This document shows positions 48,411 through 61,055 of a DNA stretch of 64,000 nt, piece after piece. The notes beneath the pieces were generated by a model, which searched no databases, was not told the origin of the DNA, and saw only the letters and a list, made by a program, of their open reading frames with translations. This DNA comes from Mangifera indica (taxonomy: Eukaryota; Streptophyta; Magnoliopsida; Sapindales; Anacardiaceae), in assembly GCF_011075055.1 (NCBI RefSeq), contig NC_058137.1:2728001-2792000 (forward strand). Direction: 5' to 3'. Every line of letters starts with the position of its first letter. The stretch's first letter is position 1. A program made the translations under genes and the position numbers.

Positions 48411-51400
48411 CTACTCGTCAAGACCATAGTCATCCCCAAAGTATTTATCAACCAGACCATTTGCCATGTTTCGCAGGTCTTCATTTTCATGGAACTGAAA
48501 TCTTTCCATAGCATCAATTCCATCCTCACGCTCTACAAGCTTCAGGCCCTCCCCGTTTGGCATCCCTCTCAAAACCTACTTGCACAAAATGAGCATTAAA
48601 AAAAATAACGCTTTCGAGTGCAATTTCACTGTTTAGAATATGCCTAAAAGATGTCGTGATGAAAATATGGAAAAATAAAAATGAAATCAGTAGTGACAAA
48701 ACAATGTTCAAATTCCTGTAATGCACTAAGTCAAGTGAGAATATTAAAAGAACTAGATTAGCTTACAAGCTCCATGAATTGAAGGCCTAGTCTGGCAGCT
48801 TCAATATCAGCAGACCTAACCAAATCAATGAAACCAGGAAGACATCCTCTACGGATGAGGGATATCAAGTGTTCCTGAATCAATTTTGGCTTCCCATCGC
48901 CTTCTGTTGAGGCAACACAGAGGTTACCCAAAACATATGCTACTTCCTTTCTTATATCAAATTGTGATGTTGAAAGAAGATGCAGTAACAATGGCAGGGC
49001 CTCACAGGAACATATTAGTTGCTTGTGTTCTATGGAACCGGCAGCAATATTAGATAGCACCCAAGCTGCTTCCTATATCAACAAAAAAGCTTCTAGTCAG
49101 AATTGGTTCCGAAGGGTTGCTTTAACTAGACAAATAAATAATGACAATAATACCAACCTTCTTCAAGACCCTGTGCTCACTCTTCAAGCATTTTACTAGA
49201 ACCTCTATAACTTTATCTGTAAATGTTATCTTTTATGTTAGTTAGGCGAATGTAATATGCAATGACAGTAAAAGCTTCTCATATTAGCAAAGCGGGAAGT
49301 ATTTAACTAGCCTGCGATTTCACGTCCAGGAACAAGGATATTGCAAATTGTGTTCGAATCACCAGCCACAAGATTACCTAAGCTTCGCAGCACCTAGGCA
49401 GAAGATCATGTCAATAGACCACAGGCCAGGAAATTAATTCTCTTAAGAACAATTAAGAGCCATATGAGTTGCAGTTCTATGCAAAGATATATGCATATCA
49501 ACAAATTCCTTGAAAGAATGACATAGAATATATGAAATGGCAACTCTATATTATTTTTCTAACATTAATATGATTGTTGAAGATAAAGTGCAACTTGTAG
49601 TGAATTAAAACATAAAAATGTAACATCCTTTTCTTATAGGCTCTTGTCAATCCACATGAAGAAAGGCTACAAATTATAAAAACTGTAATACTAAATTTAC
49701 TATTTTTTGTCCATATTAGCTGCAGTACAATGCAACGTTACATGCACATCCATTTTTGCAAGTTCAGGAACATCCTTTCGTTATATGCTCTTATCATGAT
49801 ATCATCCACACAATGAAATATCAGAAGTATGAATTAATATTATGGTCAGATTACTGTCTATTGAAGCAAAAATTTGTTTGCATTGTAAAGATGATCATAT
49901 TTGTCAGGAACATTATTTAATAAAAAAATTAAAAAAAAAAAAAAAGGCAGTCACTCATGTTGCATCTTACTGGGATGAGTAACTGCAAGCTATTTGTAGT
50001 AGCCAATCTTTCTATAAGTAGTGGAAGGACATCACTCTTCACCAGCATACTGGTAGCAACATTTGAAAGGGCTGACAGATACACAACTACCCATGCAACT
50101 TCAGTTGCCAATTCCTCATCTCTGAAATTAACAATTTATTTGATTATACAAAAATTTTTGTCTAATGTCACAAGAGTTACCCAGATTAAAATTTTCGAAT
50201 AACAAAAAGACATTTATATTTGAGAACCAAAATGAACCTCTCCAAACCAAACAGGTCATCACAAACTTAAATACAACTACAAGATCAATAAGGCCAAATG
50301 ATGAGGGATAAGGAGCCCAGTGAATTTTGCAAGATTCTAGTACATTTAAATCTCCATACCAAGTTTTCATATGAACTACTTCTCAAATACAATTCCTCAA
50401 CTGGAAAAAACATAAATGGATAGATATCCATTTTTGCACCAATATTCTGGATTTATTGAAGTTTCATCTTTTAGTATCAAGTTTAGTGGAATCTTTACTT
50501 TTGTAAGAGAACTAGTTTACTATAAGAAGGAGTGGGCTAGAACAAGGTTTTCCACATGCAAATTAACCCTAAACCATGGAGCAAAAGGTCAACCCTCAAT
50601 ATCCTCCAGATAGGACAAAAGGCAGGACTTCCTACAGTTGGGAAGAAGTAACAATTTTCAGAAACATGGCCACTTTCCTAGTCTCAAAAGTTTTGGCTTC
50701 TTTAGCAGGTTTCACTTTTATATTAAAAAATATATATACTCTAACATGATTTTGCTCATAGTGTTGGAGTGTTACTGTACAGATCTCACCGAGGGATGGC
50801 ACAAACATCATAAAATAAGGATAGATCTCAGACAGAAAAAATGAATCTAAGGTATAGAATCAAAAACTTCCATATATAAAGGTTCTAGGTGTCAGTATAA
50901 CATGCTGTACACCAAACACTACCAGCCCGGATTGATTATAACTAATCTCAAGAACCAAGCGACAAATTGCAACTTACGCTTTTTTCAAGTGACGAAGAAT
51001 TGCATCCAGTACTCCATCAACTCTAATGAGTTCTGTTGCAGCTTTAGGATCTGGTCCCTAAATTAAGCACATTGGAGTTATCACAAATTAAATTTGATAA
51101 GAATCTACAATAAAAGAATCAACAAAGATGCCATGAATACACTCTGAAAAAATCACACAAGCATTACACAAACACAAGCTGCAAAAAGATAACTCGAACC
51201 ACATCAATACACATGCATATTTGCAGCTTTTTTCCCAATTAAGAAAGAGATCAAAACCTTGATTAAATTTGACAATGCCCAAGCAGCTGTTCTCACAGTT
51301 GAACCCTTATTTGGAAGCATCATTCTTGCCAAAGGTGGTAAGGCCCCTTGAGAAAGCAAAACATTTCTTAGTTCCTCTCCTTCTCCAGCAACGTTTCCTA

Positions 51401-54122
51401 ATGCCCATGCGCACTGCTCAGCAACTGGCAAGGAACTCTTTTCTACATAAAGAAGTGCACTGACAAGTAAAATTTACTGAATTATGTATAGAAACCAATA
51501 GTTTATAAAATTCCAAGACATCAACAATACTAAAATAATAAGGAAAAATCATCCATCTTTAGCAATAAAAATGAGTCCAGACTGATTTAAAATTCTTACA
51601 GACTATGAACACAAAGGGCTGCAAAATACAGGATCTATACAATGAAAAAAATTAGATGAGAAAAATTATTCCTTAACAAAGACAAAAATAAAATTATATA
51701 GCAATAGCACAAATGTACCTCCCAGGTGAGCAATAAGCAACGGTAACGCAGGCAGCAAGGCCTTTGTTTCCTCTTGTTTTCCAGCTGCAATGTTTGTAAG
51801 ACACCAAGCTGCTTCAAGAAGCTGTAATATAACCAAAAAAATAAAGAAAATCAGAATATTTACATTTCCCAGCATGGTTTCCTAACACCAAAGGGTCTGT
51901 CAAGCATACATCACTTAAACCCATTAATTCCATGAAAAAAAATTACAAGGAAAACAATTTTAGCATTTCCAGTGTTTGCACAACATTAAAAATATTAGAT
52001 AGAAAATAGTATTTAACAACGCATCAAATTATTTACAGTTTTAAAGATGATACAACATTTTCTGGAATGTGTTGAAACCTTCTATGGTTACTTATTGACA
52101 GCCAATAATTAGCACCACACAAATGGTAATCATGTTTTAACCATGGTTAAAATGGCCACCTTGACCTACAAAAACTGTTCCATTCAATAACTGTCATAGA
52201 TGGATAACAGTAACTGCTACTGGCAATCACCATGTTTTATTAGTGACCATATTGGAGAACCACTATTAGTTTTGACAATTGTCAGCGTCACGAACTGGTA
52301 GCATTAACAAGTAACAACAACTGTCACCATCTTTGATCACAATTAAACTCTGACAATCACCATTACCACCAACAACTGAAGCTCATTTGTATTGTGAATG
52401 ACCATTATTCATCATTGTTGATAACTGGAAACTGAAATTGCACAGATTTAGCTTTGCATACATAAGACTGAAAATTTGTAAATCATTTGTTAATTGCAAA
52501 CACCTATCTTCTTGCAAATTTTCTGATTTGCAATAAAACCTGAAAGTTATGCAAAAAATGGTCATCTTTCTTTAAAATGTTTCACATCAACAATTCTTTC
52601 AGATAGAAAAACACTTCCAACAACAGAAATGGCTAATAGATGCATAACTTTTGATATCTATATAATAATAAGAAAATGACCCGCCAAATAGTAAACATTT
52701 TTCAGACCTGTTCATCTGGAGATCCAAATGAAAGACACTGCACAAGGATGGATATTGCTCCTGCTTTAAGAGCAGTTTCTATAGGAGGTGATTCAAATCT
52801 TGACAATATACGCCTTAGTTCACGAAGGGCATTCACCCTTTTCTGCATTGCTCCTTTCCCCCTACCAATGCAAGAATAAAGATAAAGTCAGCTAGCTCAG
52901 ATAAGTACAAATTTCTAAACAGGAATCAAGCACAAACCCATATATAAAAAAAAAATGTTGATACACAACCATCTCAAGCTATGGGACAAAAACTACAGAG
53001 AGCATCACTCATAGTGGCTGTAAATTTTCCCTCCACAAAGAAACAAAACTATTCAGAAGTTCTGCTCCCAGAAGTACAAAGAAACCACTCTTACATTCTC
53101 AGAGGAACCATTTCCTATGGACACTTCTAATCACCAAAAACTCACAGAAAATATTGATCATATGTATTCCTAGTCCCTAGTAAAATGTTTGGCACACATT
53201 CATCCGGTTTCCGAAAATCACTATATAGTTGCTCTGCCTCATAGTTTCCAAACTTTGCGATTTATCATGTTTGTCAATGATATACAGATCAAATACAAAC
53301 TAGTTTAAGAAAAAAATGCAAAGCCAATAGGATAAAAAAATGAATAAATTTTTAAGCAAGCACCTAAGCAGAATGAATCACGTATCAAACAAAACTACCA
53401 CAAATATAATAATCAAGCGAAATCCACTCCCAGTTCACACAACGAAATCAAACTGTATATGCAGTCTTACACAGCCAAGATTAAGCCCTAAAGAAATATT
53501 TGCATTTATAACTATCTCCCCACTTATTTTATACATGGAAATGCATGATTGACATACTGATAAGCAACAGCAGATTTCAAATCCTCCACAGCAGCAGCAG
53601 TTTGTGTCTCTAAAATCGATTGTTCTTCATCAATCATCATATCATTATTAACTGATACTTCGCTATCACCACTAGTCCCCACTCTGCACAGGCGCTTCGC
53701 ACGCACCAATAACTCTCTTCTTTCTTTTCCCACAGTAACAGCATTTTGCCTTCTCCTCTGCGCCGCAACATTGCCAACTAGAAACAAAACACAATATCAC
53801 CGTTTCACAAGCAAAGAAAACAGCTCGATAATAAATATTTCAAATTTAAATAACATATAAACAGACAAATAAGCACACATAATCCAATAATTCATCATTT
53901 TGGGATAGGAACCTAATTTAACTATCAGCATATACTCTTGGCGGGTTCACCATAATTTGTGAAACCTCAAATACCGAGAAAACCAAGCGTTTAGAATTTT
54001 CTCGGGAAACAAACTAATCAATGGTTTCATTTGATACAAAACCTAGTGTAAGAGATATTGGGGAACTAACCTGAAGACTTGATGGGGTCTCTTCTGTGAG
54101 GAGCTAACCCTTCATCGGCCAT
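48411..54122 (-). CDS. IMPA9: Importin subunit alpha-9
   Basis: Armadillo-repeat nuclear import adaptor of the divergent plant alpha-9 type, which binds classical nuclear localisation signals and importin beta. Eleven exons: 54122-54071, 53777-53558, 52861-52708, 51821-51719, 51442-51258, 51057-50978, 50121-49971, 49393-49312, 49216-49158, 49072-48767, 48575-48411. They give 518 residues, matching the family (about 519). The N terminus MADEGLAPHRRDPIKSS plus QRRRQNAVTV and KERRELLVRAKRL forms the basic importin-beta-binding region. ARM repeats follow with the W/N ladder: EAAWCLTNIAAG, EQCAWALGNVAGEG, RTAAWALSNLIK, EVAWVVVYLSALS, RSLGNLVAGDS, EAAWVLSNIAAGS and EVAYVLGNLC. It ends DKYFGDDYGLDE. 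The intron between exons 8 and 9 uses a GC donor (GCAG|GCTAGT). The gene is divergent from the LPPgamma pair, as in Arabidopsis, where At5g03070 and At5g03080 are adjacent. Confidence 0.96.
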
Positions 54123-54995
54123 TTAAGAGAGAGCTACAAGATTGAATTCTCAAGCGGAGAAATAGGAAGTGAAATAAGTTTTTTGCACGTAAATTCGAAA
54201 ATCCCCAAATTACAACGATCGATCGCTTTTTCACGCGCCCAGCCCAAGCGCGAAATTTCTCCGCCTTTGATTAATCGCTATTTACTTAAAATGCCCCCGA
54301 GTTTCTGTATCTACTGATGTGCCCATAACGTTTTGATGTTTAATTTTTTAACCAAATTTGATTTCAATTGGAATTAACTGAACTGTTAGTTATAATGTTA
54401 AAGCCCTAAAATAATAATAAGCTTAGGTCACATACTTCCTATTAGTACATTTACGGAAACAGCATTGTTAAGAAATAGTTATTACCAAATTATTCACACT
54501 TTTCTTTTGTTGTTCTTAAGCATGTTTTTTTGATGTAAATTGTCTTGATTTTTATTTATATAACAATCTTTCTTCGTTTAAAGTAGTATACACTTAGTTT
54601 CTTTTTAGATCCTCTTAAATATAAGAATTTATTATTTCATTCAACCTTGGAAAAAATAGTCATTTGCTTTATTTTTAAATTCATATGTATTTATGTTTAG
54701 TACCAATAAAATGAGTAGTAAATTAATAATCAGGAAATTAAGGGGTTATTGGTTTATTAATTAAAAAAAAAAAAAAAAGAGAGAGTTTAATTCCCGGTAG
54801 CCTGAAATTTAAACTCTAATTGAGAAATTAATTAGATAGAAGACCAAGTAGAGCATCGTCCCATAGGATCTTACGGCAAGCGCCACCCATTAATGTTTAA
54901 CCTAATCGAGTAATTACAGAAAGTTGACTTTTCATGTTTCCGTCATTTAACCACTCCATTTCTCAATTCTCTGTCCTCGTAAATCCTGAACCTCC
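54123..54995. promoter_or_regulatory. shared upstream region of importin alpha-9 and LPPgamma-like copy 1
   Basis: An 873-bp divergent intergenic segment. Next to the importin start it is GC-richer (CGATCGATCG-like and ACGCGCCCAGCCCAAGCGCG at 54213-54255, containing AGCCCAA, a telo/TCP-neighbour type word common in housekeeping promoters). A long A-run at 54762-54779 and AT-rich DNA lie in the middle. No experimentally defined element can be named. Confidence 0.45.
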
Positions 54996-55658
54996 ATGGC
55001 GGTTGATCCGTCATACGAAGCCTTAGATTTACACCATGTTCGTTACCAGAAGGGCGACGTCCTCGGCTACTTCCTTGCATGGATATCCATACTCCCTATA
55101 TACGCCTCCGTCATGCTCTTCTCACACTTGGTCAACCGCCGCGAGATCCATTCTTTGTTCATCTTCATTGGCCAGCAACTCGCCATGTTCCTCGCGTTGC
55201 TTCTGAAGAACTCAATCAAACAACAGCGGCCCGAAACCTGCTCCTCCCTCGATGCTTGCAACACCTACGGCTGGCCCTCGCAACACACCACGCTTACATT
55301 TTTCCTTGCGGCATACTTGACGCTCTCGGCGTTTAAAAAGAATAATAACAGCGAGCAGAGGTGGACGGTGGCGCTATCTTCCTTGTCTTTAGCTTTCCTT
55401 ACTATGTATTCGCGGGTTTATTTAGGCTACCATACTGTTAGTCAGGTGATCGGCGGAGCTTTTGTGGGCAGTTCTGTCGGTGCAGTCTGGTTTTGGATGG
55501 TGAATTCTGTGTTTTCCGGCTACTTTCCCGGCATTGAAGAGAGCTTCACTCGGAGGATTTTGCATCTCAAAGACACTTCTCATATTCCGAATGTGTTGAA
55601 GTTGGAGTACGATAACGCAAGAGCTAGCTGGAAAAATTTGGAGAAAAATTGCACTTGA
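54996..55658 (+). CDS. dolichyl-diphosphatase (LPPgamma) paralogue, copy 1
   Basis: PAP2-family lipid phosphatase of the endoplasmic reticulum membrane; the family removes the terminal phosphate of dolichyl diphosphate so the carrier can be reused in N-glycosylation. A single exon of 220 residues. Membrane segments are visible at about 24-44 (YFLAWISILPIYASVMLF), 52-70, 100-115, 127-145 and 155-175. Catalytic motif 1 is KNSIKQQRP and motif 3 SRVYLGYHTVSQV. Motif 2 reads WPSQHTT, where the neighbouring copy and most dolichyl-diphosphatases have PSSHSQ or PSGH. The catalytic His is kept, so it may be active but with altered specificity. The C-terminal block LKDTSHIPNVLKLEYDNARA is shared with copy 2. 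It lies 1 kb upstream of copy 2 on the same strand, a tandem duplication. Confidence 0.93.
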   Translation: MAVDPSYEALDLHHVRYQKGDVLGYFLAWISILPIYASVMLFSHLVNRREIHSLFIFIGQQLAMFLALLLKNSIKQQRPETCSSLDACNTYGWPSQHTTLTFFLAAYLTLSAFKKNNNSEQRWTVALSSLSLAFLTMYSRVYLGYHTVSQVIGGAFVGSSVGAVWFWMVNSVFSGYFPGIEESFTRRILHLKDTSHIPNVLKLEYDNARASWKNLEKNCT

Positions 55659-56693
55659 TTGATCGAAGAAAATATAGAAACAGTGGAAGAGCTATAAACC
55701 ATGGTAATTGATAGATCGTAGCTGCACCAACCATATATTATTTATTCTATAGTATTTATTTTCCATTTACATATGGTTTAAAATTTTATTATTTATTATT
55801 AAAAAAATATATAACCTTTAGCTAATTTTAAAATGTTATATTTTAGTTAATTTTTTGGGGTTTTAATAATTTTTTGTAAACCATCAAATGATGTATTAAT
55901 ATTTTAAATTTTGCAAAAAAAAATCATTTTTTTAATTTTTCAAAACCCCTCACATTTTTAAATTATATATAATTCACTCTCTAAACTTTTAAAAAGATAT
56001 AATTAAAATATAAGGATAGCAAAAAGAATCAGATTGAAAAGTAAAAATAAAAAGAGTAAGAGAAAATAAAAAAAAATTATATAAAATGAATTCTTTACTC
56101 CTTTACTTAATAGAATTTATCACAAAAATAAATAATAGATAAAAATAGGGTTTTTAAAATTTAAAAAATAAAAATTTATCATTTCAATAGATTTCCATGG
56201 AAAATAGTTTTTGATCTTGTTTTTTATAAAAATTTAAACGGATTTGATCTGGAGGGAAATATTGAAATTTCATTGGGAGGGTAAAGTTGATATTTCAGAA
56301 CTATCGTGCGTGACTTCAGAGGTCTTACGGGAGGTGACAGCTGAATATTGATTTGTCAAAAAGAGTGAGGTGGTATCTGTTAGTTTCCATAGTACAGGGG
56401 TGCTGGACATTTCAGAAATTTTGGGGGAGATTTTAACAAGTTTAATTTTTAAGATTAAAGTCGTACATTTCGTTTTTACCAACTGTTGAGTGTGGGAAAG
56501 ATCCCGGTTGTTGATCACGCGGAAAGACCCTTTAGATGCCTACGTGGCCCCACTTCAAAAGTCCATTTTTCCTGTACTTTATTTTCCATCCAAAGGTTTC
56601 TCCACAAACAACGGCCTCTCAGATTCTCAGGACCGACTACCAAACTCTTCTCTCAAGCTCAGATCTCTCCAACTACATCCTTAACGCGCCGCG
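55659..56693. other. region between the two LPPgamma copies
   Basis: AT-rich up to 56250, then a more balanced promoter-like stretch (56490-56693) upstream of copy 2. The 56160-56230 segment (GGAAAATAGTTTTTGATC) faintly resembles the end of the GGCCAAA element family but no matching left end is seen. Confidence 0.4.
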
Positions 56694-57359
56694 ATGGCTC
56701 TGAAGGCCGTAACGCTGACGCACGTGCGCTATCAAAAGGGTGATCAGCTGGGCCACTTCCTCGCGTGGGTCTCACTCGTGCCGGTCTTCATTAGCCTCGG
56801 CGGCTTCGTTTCACACTTCATCTTCCGTCGCGAGCTTCAAGGCATATTCTTCGCTATTGGCCTCTTAATCTCTCAATTCATCAACGAAGTGATCAAGACA
56901 TCGGTCGAACAAGCGAGGCCCGAAACGTGTGTGCTTTTAGAAATGTGTGACTCTCACGGCTGGCCCTCGAGTCACTCTCAGTACATGTTCTTCTTCGCTG
57001 TCTATTTTAGTCTTTTAAGCTGTAAAGGAATCGGACTTTGGGGAATGAAGAATAGATGGTTTTTGAACGTTTTGCACTGGACTTTGGCTGTGCTGACAAT
57101 GTATTCAAGGGTGTATTTGGGGTACCACACGGTGGCTCAAGTGTTTGCGGGGGCTACTTTGGGCACTTTGCTTGGAGCGGGGTGGTTTTGGGTAGTGGAT
57201 TCCTTGTTGTCTTGTTATTTTCCGACGATTGAAGAGAGTGCTTTGGGGAAATATTTTTATCTCAAGGATACTTCTCATATTCCTGACGTGTTGAAGTTCG
57301 AGTACGATAATTCGAGAGCTGCTAGGACAGATAATGATAAGGGTTATAAGAAAAACTGA
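56694..57359 (+). CDS. LPPG: dolichyl-diphosphatase / lipid phosphate phosphatase gamma, copy 2
   Basis: The orthologue-like copy of the plant LPPgamma gene, predicted to dephosphorylate dolichyl diphosphate in the ER membrane. A single exon of 221 residues. Conserved PAP2 motifs: motif 1 KTSVEQARP, motif 2 WPSSHSQ with the catalytic His, and motif 3 SRVYLGYHTVAQV with the nucleophilic His. Hydrophobic segments occur at about 20-40, 47-66, 97-112, 126-141 and 151-172. The start MALKAVTLTHVRYQKGDQLGH and the end LKDTSHIPDVLKFEYDNSRA are shared with copy 1. Motif 2 is the canonical dolichyl-diphosphatase form, so this is the likely ancestral-function gene. Upstream DNA has a CTTAACGCGCCGCG patch just before the ATG. 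In Arabidopsis LPPgamma (At5g03080) also follows importin alpha-9. Confidence 0.95.
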   Translation: MALKAVTLTHVRYQKGDQLGHFLAWVSLVPVFISLGGFVSHFIFRRELQGIFFAIGLLISQFINEVIKTSVEQARPETCVLLEMCDSHGWPSSHSQYMFFFAVYFSLLSCKGIGLWGMKNRWFLNVLHWTLAVLTMYSRVYLGYHTVAQVFAGATLGTLLGAGWFWVVDSLLSCYFPTIEESALGKYFYLKDTSHIPDVLKFEYDNSRAARTDNDKGYKKN

Positions 57360-60300
57360 TTGCTGAATTGTCTTTTGGGTATGTCAGAATCTGTTTTCTT
57401 TTTGCCTTTTTAGTTAGTTGATTGAGTAGGTACACGATTTTTTTTGGTTGCTTTTTTTAGTTAGTTGATTGAATCTGATATTGTGATTGGAATTAGTCTA
57501 TGATTTTTACTTTTTAAGCGGAGAGTATACTTTGAACTGATTTTTGACAAAATACAGTACTCTTCAACTTAGATTCTGCAGATTTTATATAGTTATTTAT
57601 TATTTTTTGGGGATTGGGTTATTTATTTTTATATTTGTAGGGGATTATTGAGATTCAGATTAGGCATTATGTGACTTGCGAAGATTTATGGCTTTTTGGA
57701 TGATGGATATACCATTGTTTTGTAGACATCAGTAATAATGGATTCTGTCATTTAGTTGAACATGGCTTCTATGTTAAGGCTTCGTCTACTTGAATGGCAT
57801 TTTCCAACTTGTCTACGAAAATATTCTCTATATTTGTTCTTAAAGGACAAAGGAAGTTTCCGTGGTTCCTGTCCCTGTTTCATGCAACAGAAAGCTTTTG
57901 TGACAGCCCTTTCGCCAGACTTTCTATAACTATAACCTTAGTTCAATAGTTCTGCACCATGTTCCTTTTTCTTTTCAAAGATTTCGTACAAAGTGTTCAA
58001 GGGGGAAAATTATGAGCTTTTCTGAATATAATTTTGTTGTTGGGATTGCCAACTTTTTTTTCCATGTCTCTTAGCCTAATTATTATGCTTAGGCTGGGGG
58101 CTGGATGGTGGTTAGATCATGGTTTTGGATTAAAGTGTTAAATCTCTGAACAAATTTAGGAGGCTACAAAACTGAGTTTTTAGCATGGAAATGACTTGAT
58201 GCGGCAACCTTTAAATTTAACTTCAATTCACCGAGGCCATCAAGTTGTCATTGTTCCTTATCACTCTATGAAGTGTCAAACTTAAATTTTCCTTGTTTCC
58301 AACTGAACTTTGTAGTTGATTATCGTGTTTTGGTTCTACTTTCTACTCAATTTTCTTTTACCCTTGCACTTATCAATGAGCTTCAGGTTTATCATTTGAT
58401 GCATTATAGTGTGGAAAAATTTCAGGCCAAGATCTTATACATCATATTGTTCTTGTCATCACTTATGTTTTCTCAATACTAGAAATGATTTTGCTTGATT
58501 ATGAGGTTGTATTTGCGGATATGCCTTATTCTATTCTGGTTGATACTGTCTGTGCACTGAAAGCTTTAACTTCTAGTCTCCCTTCTTTTGCTTGAACATT
58601 GTTTCCATATCTTAGTGCTTCTTATCGTTCATGCATACAAATTGATTCTTGCATAAACTTATATTTTGAAACAATAAAACTATATATACACACTTTGAGT
58701 ATACAAAATTATATACACAGATGATGTGTCATTATGTGATTGGGTGATATTAAATTAAAGATGAAGTAACACCCAATCATATGATGATACATTATTTGTG
58801 TACTTATTTTGAGTACTCAAAATGTGTACATGTAGCATTGTTCATTGTGAAATTTATGCTTAGGCAACAGCATGGCTAATCTTTGGCCAAGGAGTCTTGT
58901 CTTTATGTGTTTTAAACAAATTATGTTGCATTTACAATGGGACTTGAAAATATTATGATGGAATATTATGTTAGTTAACTCCATGTGATGGAGGAGTTTG
59001 CAATTGAGAAATAAATTGGCTATCTTTAATACTGCCTTGGATTTTATAATTGAGGAGAGAGGAATCTGATAGGATGTTTCTGTAGTCTTTCTTAGGTAGA
59101 GGAAATGAAATCGGAGTAAAACGAATGTGGTAGGGAAGAAAAGGATAGAAAAAATGGAAAATTTATTTCTATCCACCTGTTTAGTTGGAAGTGAGGAAAT
59201 GTAGGCTCAACCAAATAAGACCAATAATTTTTTTCACCCACTATTCAAGGGAGATGTACTAAACTTCTGGTGGATTTTGAAAGAAGAAAATCTAAGAGCA
59301 TATTCCCTTTTTTGATCTACTTTCAACCGAAGAAGGAAGGTACATACAATCTCCGAGTATTCCTTTTATCCCTTTCTCTGTCCTTCAACTTTCATCATAC
59401 CAAACAAAAGAATAGAATAGTGGATGTGGAAAGTAATTGTATAGGTTATATGTTATTGTTTAATTAAGGTATTATAAACTGAAAAAAGAAGAGGAAATAT
59501 TCCAAATTGTGTATAGAAGGACTATTTAATGTTTATGGACCTCAGTATGTATAGTTCGGTGGCTCTTAAATGGCATTTATGTATTATGTGTAGTTAGGAA
59601 TATGTTAAGATAGGTTTGCAGAAGGTAGACGGAATAGAATAATACTTGTGATAGATATTTTTGAAAACAATTTTATGGGGCCTTCAATTTATTTATTTAA
59701 AAATAAACAGAGATCTTTTTTTTTTTTTTGGTAAGTAAAATAAACAGAGATCTTGCTCTGTACTGATGTGTGTATTTCCTTTATTCTGAACATTGTTTAC
59801 TTTTCCTCATTTCTCATTCTTTTTTCTGTAAAATGTAAAAGACATCCTCACAGCATTGCTTTTCCAAATTTCAATATAAAATTTTTGTTTTAGTTGATAT
59901 CCCCTCTTCCTAGTATATGTTTGGCCATGAACATGATGACTTTCGATTTCAAACGCCGATGTATAGATACTCTTGCATATTTAACCGCTTCTGTTTCTGT
60001 TGGCAGCTCGATCTGATTAAGCTGATGCCATTCTTGTTCGGATGGCTTCACATGGAACTTGTATGCAAATGTAGCCAGATAATAGGCTTTGGAGGGTCCC
60101 AGAGAACTGTTATAGAAATTTATATTTCAAGTTCTGCTTTTACAAATGTATGTCTCTATTTATCACTTCAGTGGCTTATAAATTGTTCAAAATTGATTCC
60201 TTCTAAGAAGAGTTTGCATCTTAGTCATTACTTTTGTTTAAACTTGGATACTGGAGGTACCTTAGCATGAAGTACATACATTTCAATTTTCTTTCTGATT

Positions 60301-61055
60301 TTGAGCTGCTTGACATTCTACCACCATCAGGGCTAGAAAAATTATATATTTTGATAATGTTTTGCAAAATTTTTTCACAAACATTAATGACTTATAGGGC
60401 CCTTTGGATTAAGGTAAAAAAAATTATTTTAGTACTCTATCTTTTATTATATGCATAATAATCTTTTATTATTAATGATGATGTGATAAGTAATATAGAT
60501 AGTAATTTGCCTATCTCCACCTTAAAGATTAAAAGGTTACTAAAGTAATTTTAATTTTATTATAATTTTATTTTTACTTATTAATTTTTTAAAATTAAAT
60601 TAGCTTTATTTTTAATAATATAATAAGTAATATTAAACATATTTTAAAATAATTATACTAAAAAATATTTAAGTAAAATAATATTTTAGTATTGTTTTAT
60701 TATTTTTAATCAAATACAATAATGATTTATATCTATTAATTTTTATTAAGTATAATAATAATTAATCAAACACAATAATTATTTGTATTTATTAATTTTT
60801 ATTAAGTATAATAATAATTTATATCTAATAATATTTACAATAATTTTTCATATTTAGTAATAAAATATTATTTAAATTAAACACACCCGTAATATAACAT
60901 TTATATTACCAAATCATGGGGACTTTTTTTTGAAATTTTTTTATCGGATGCAATTGTAACAACTTCCATTTTCCCCTAAATTACCATGAATATCATTTCC
61001 TTAAGATAAATATAAAAATTGTGAATAAGTAGAAAATGAAATGTGTTTGTTTTTA
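57360..61055. other. downstream region of LPPgamma, possibly with non-coding exons
   Basis: There is no convincing coding sequence. From 57360 to 60300 the base composition is less AT-extreme than normal intergenic DNA. A candidate exon is seen at about 60007-60142: acceptor TTTCTGTTGGCAG before CTCGATCTGATTAAG, with no long ORF. It may be a 3' UTR exon of LPPgamma or a separate non-coding RNA. One palindromic MITE lies at 58672-58840. From 60410 to 60900 the DNA is a TAATAATAATT-type low-complexity run. Confidence 0.4.
58672..58840. repeat. AT-rich palindromic MITE, copy k (best preserved)
   Basis: A clean inverted repeat: CAATAAAACTATATATACAC at the left matches CAATGCTACATGTACACA read inverted at the right; inside, GTATACAAAATTATATACAC and ATTATGTGATTGGGTGATAT mirror AAATAAGTACACAAA and ATATGATTGGGTGTTACTTC. 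The ATGATTGGGTGTTAC word identifies the family's inner arm. Confidence 0.8.
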
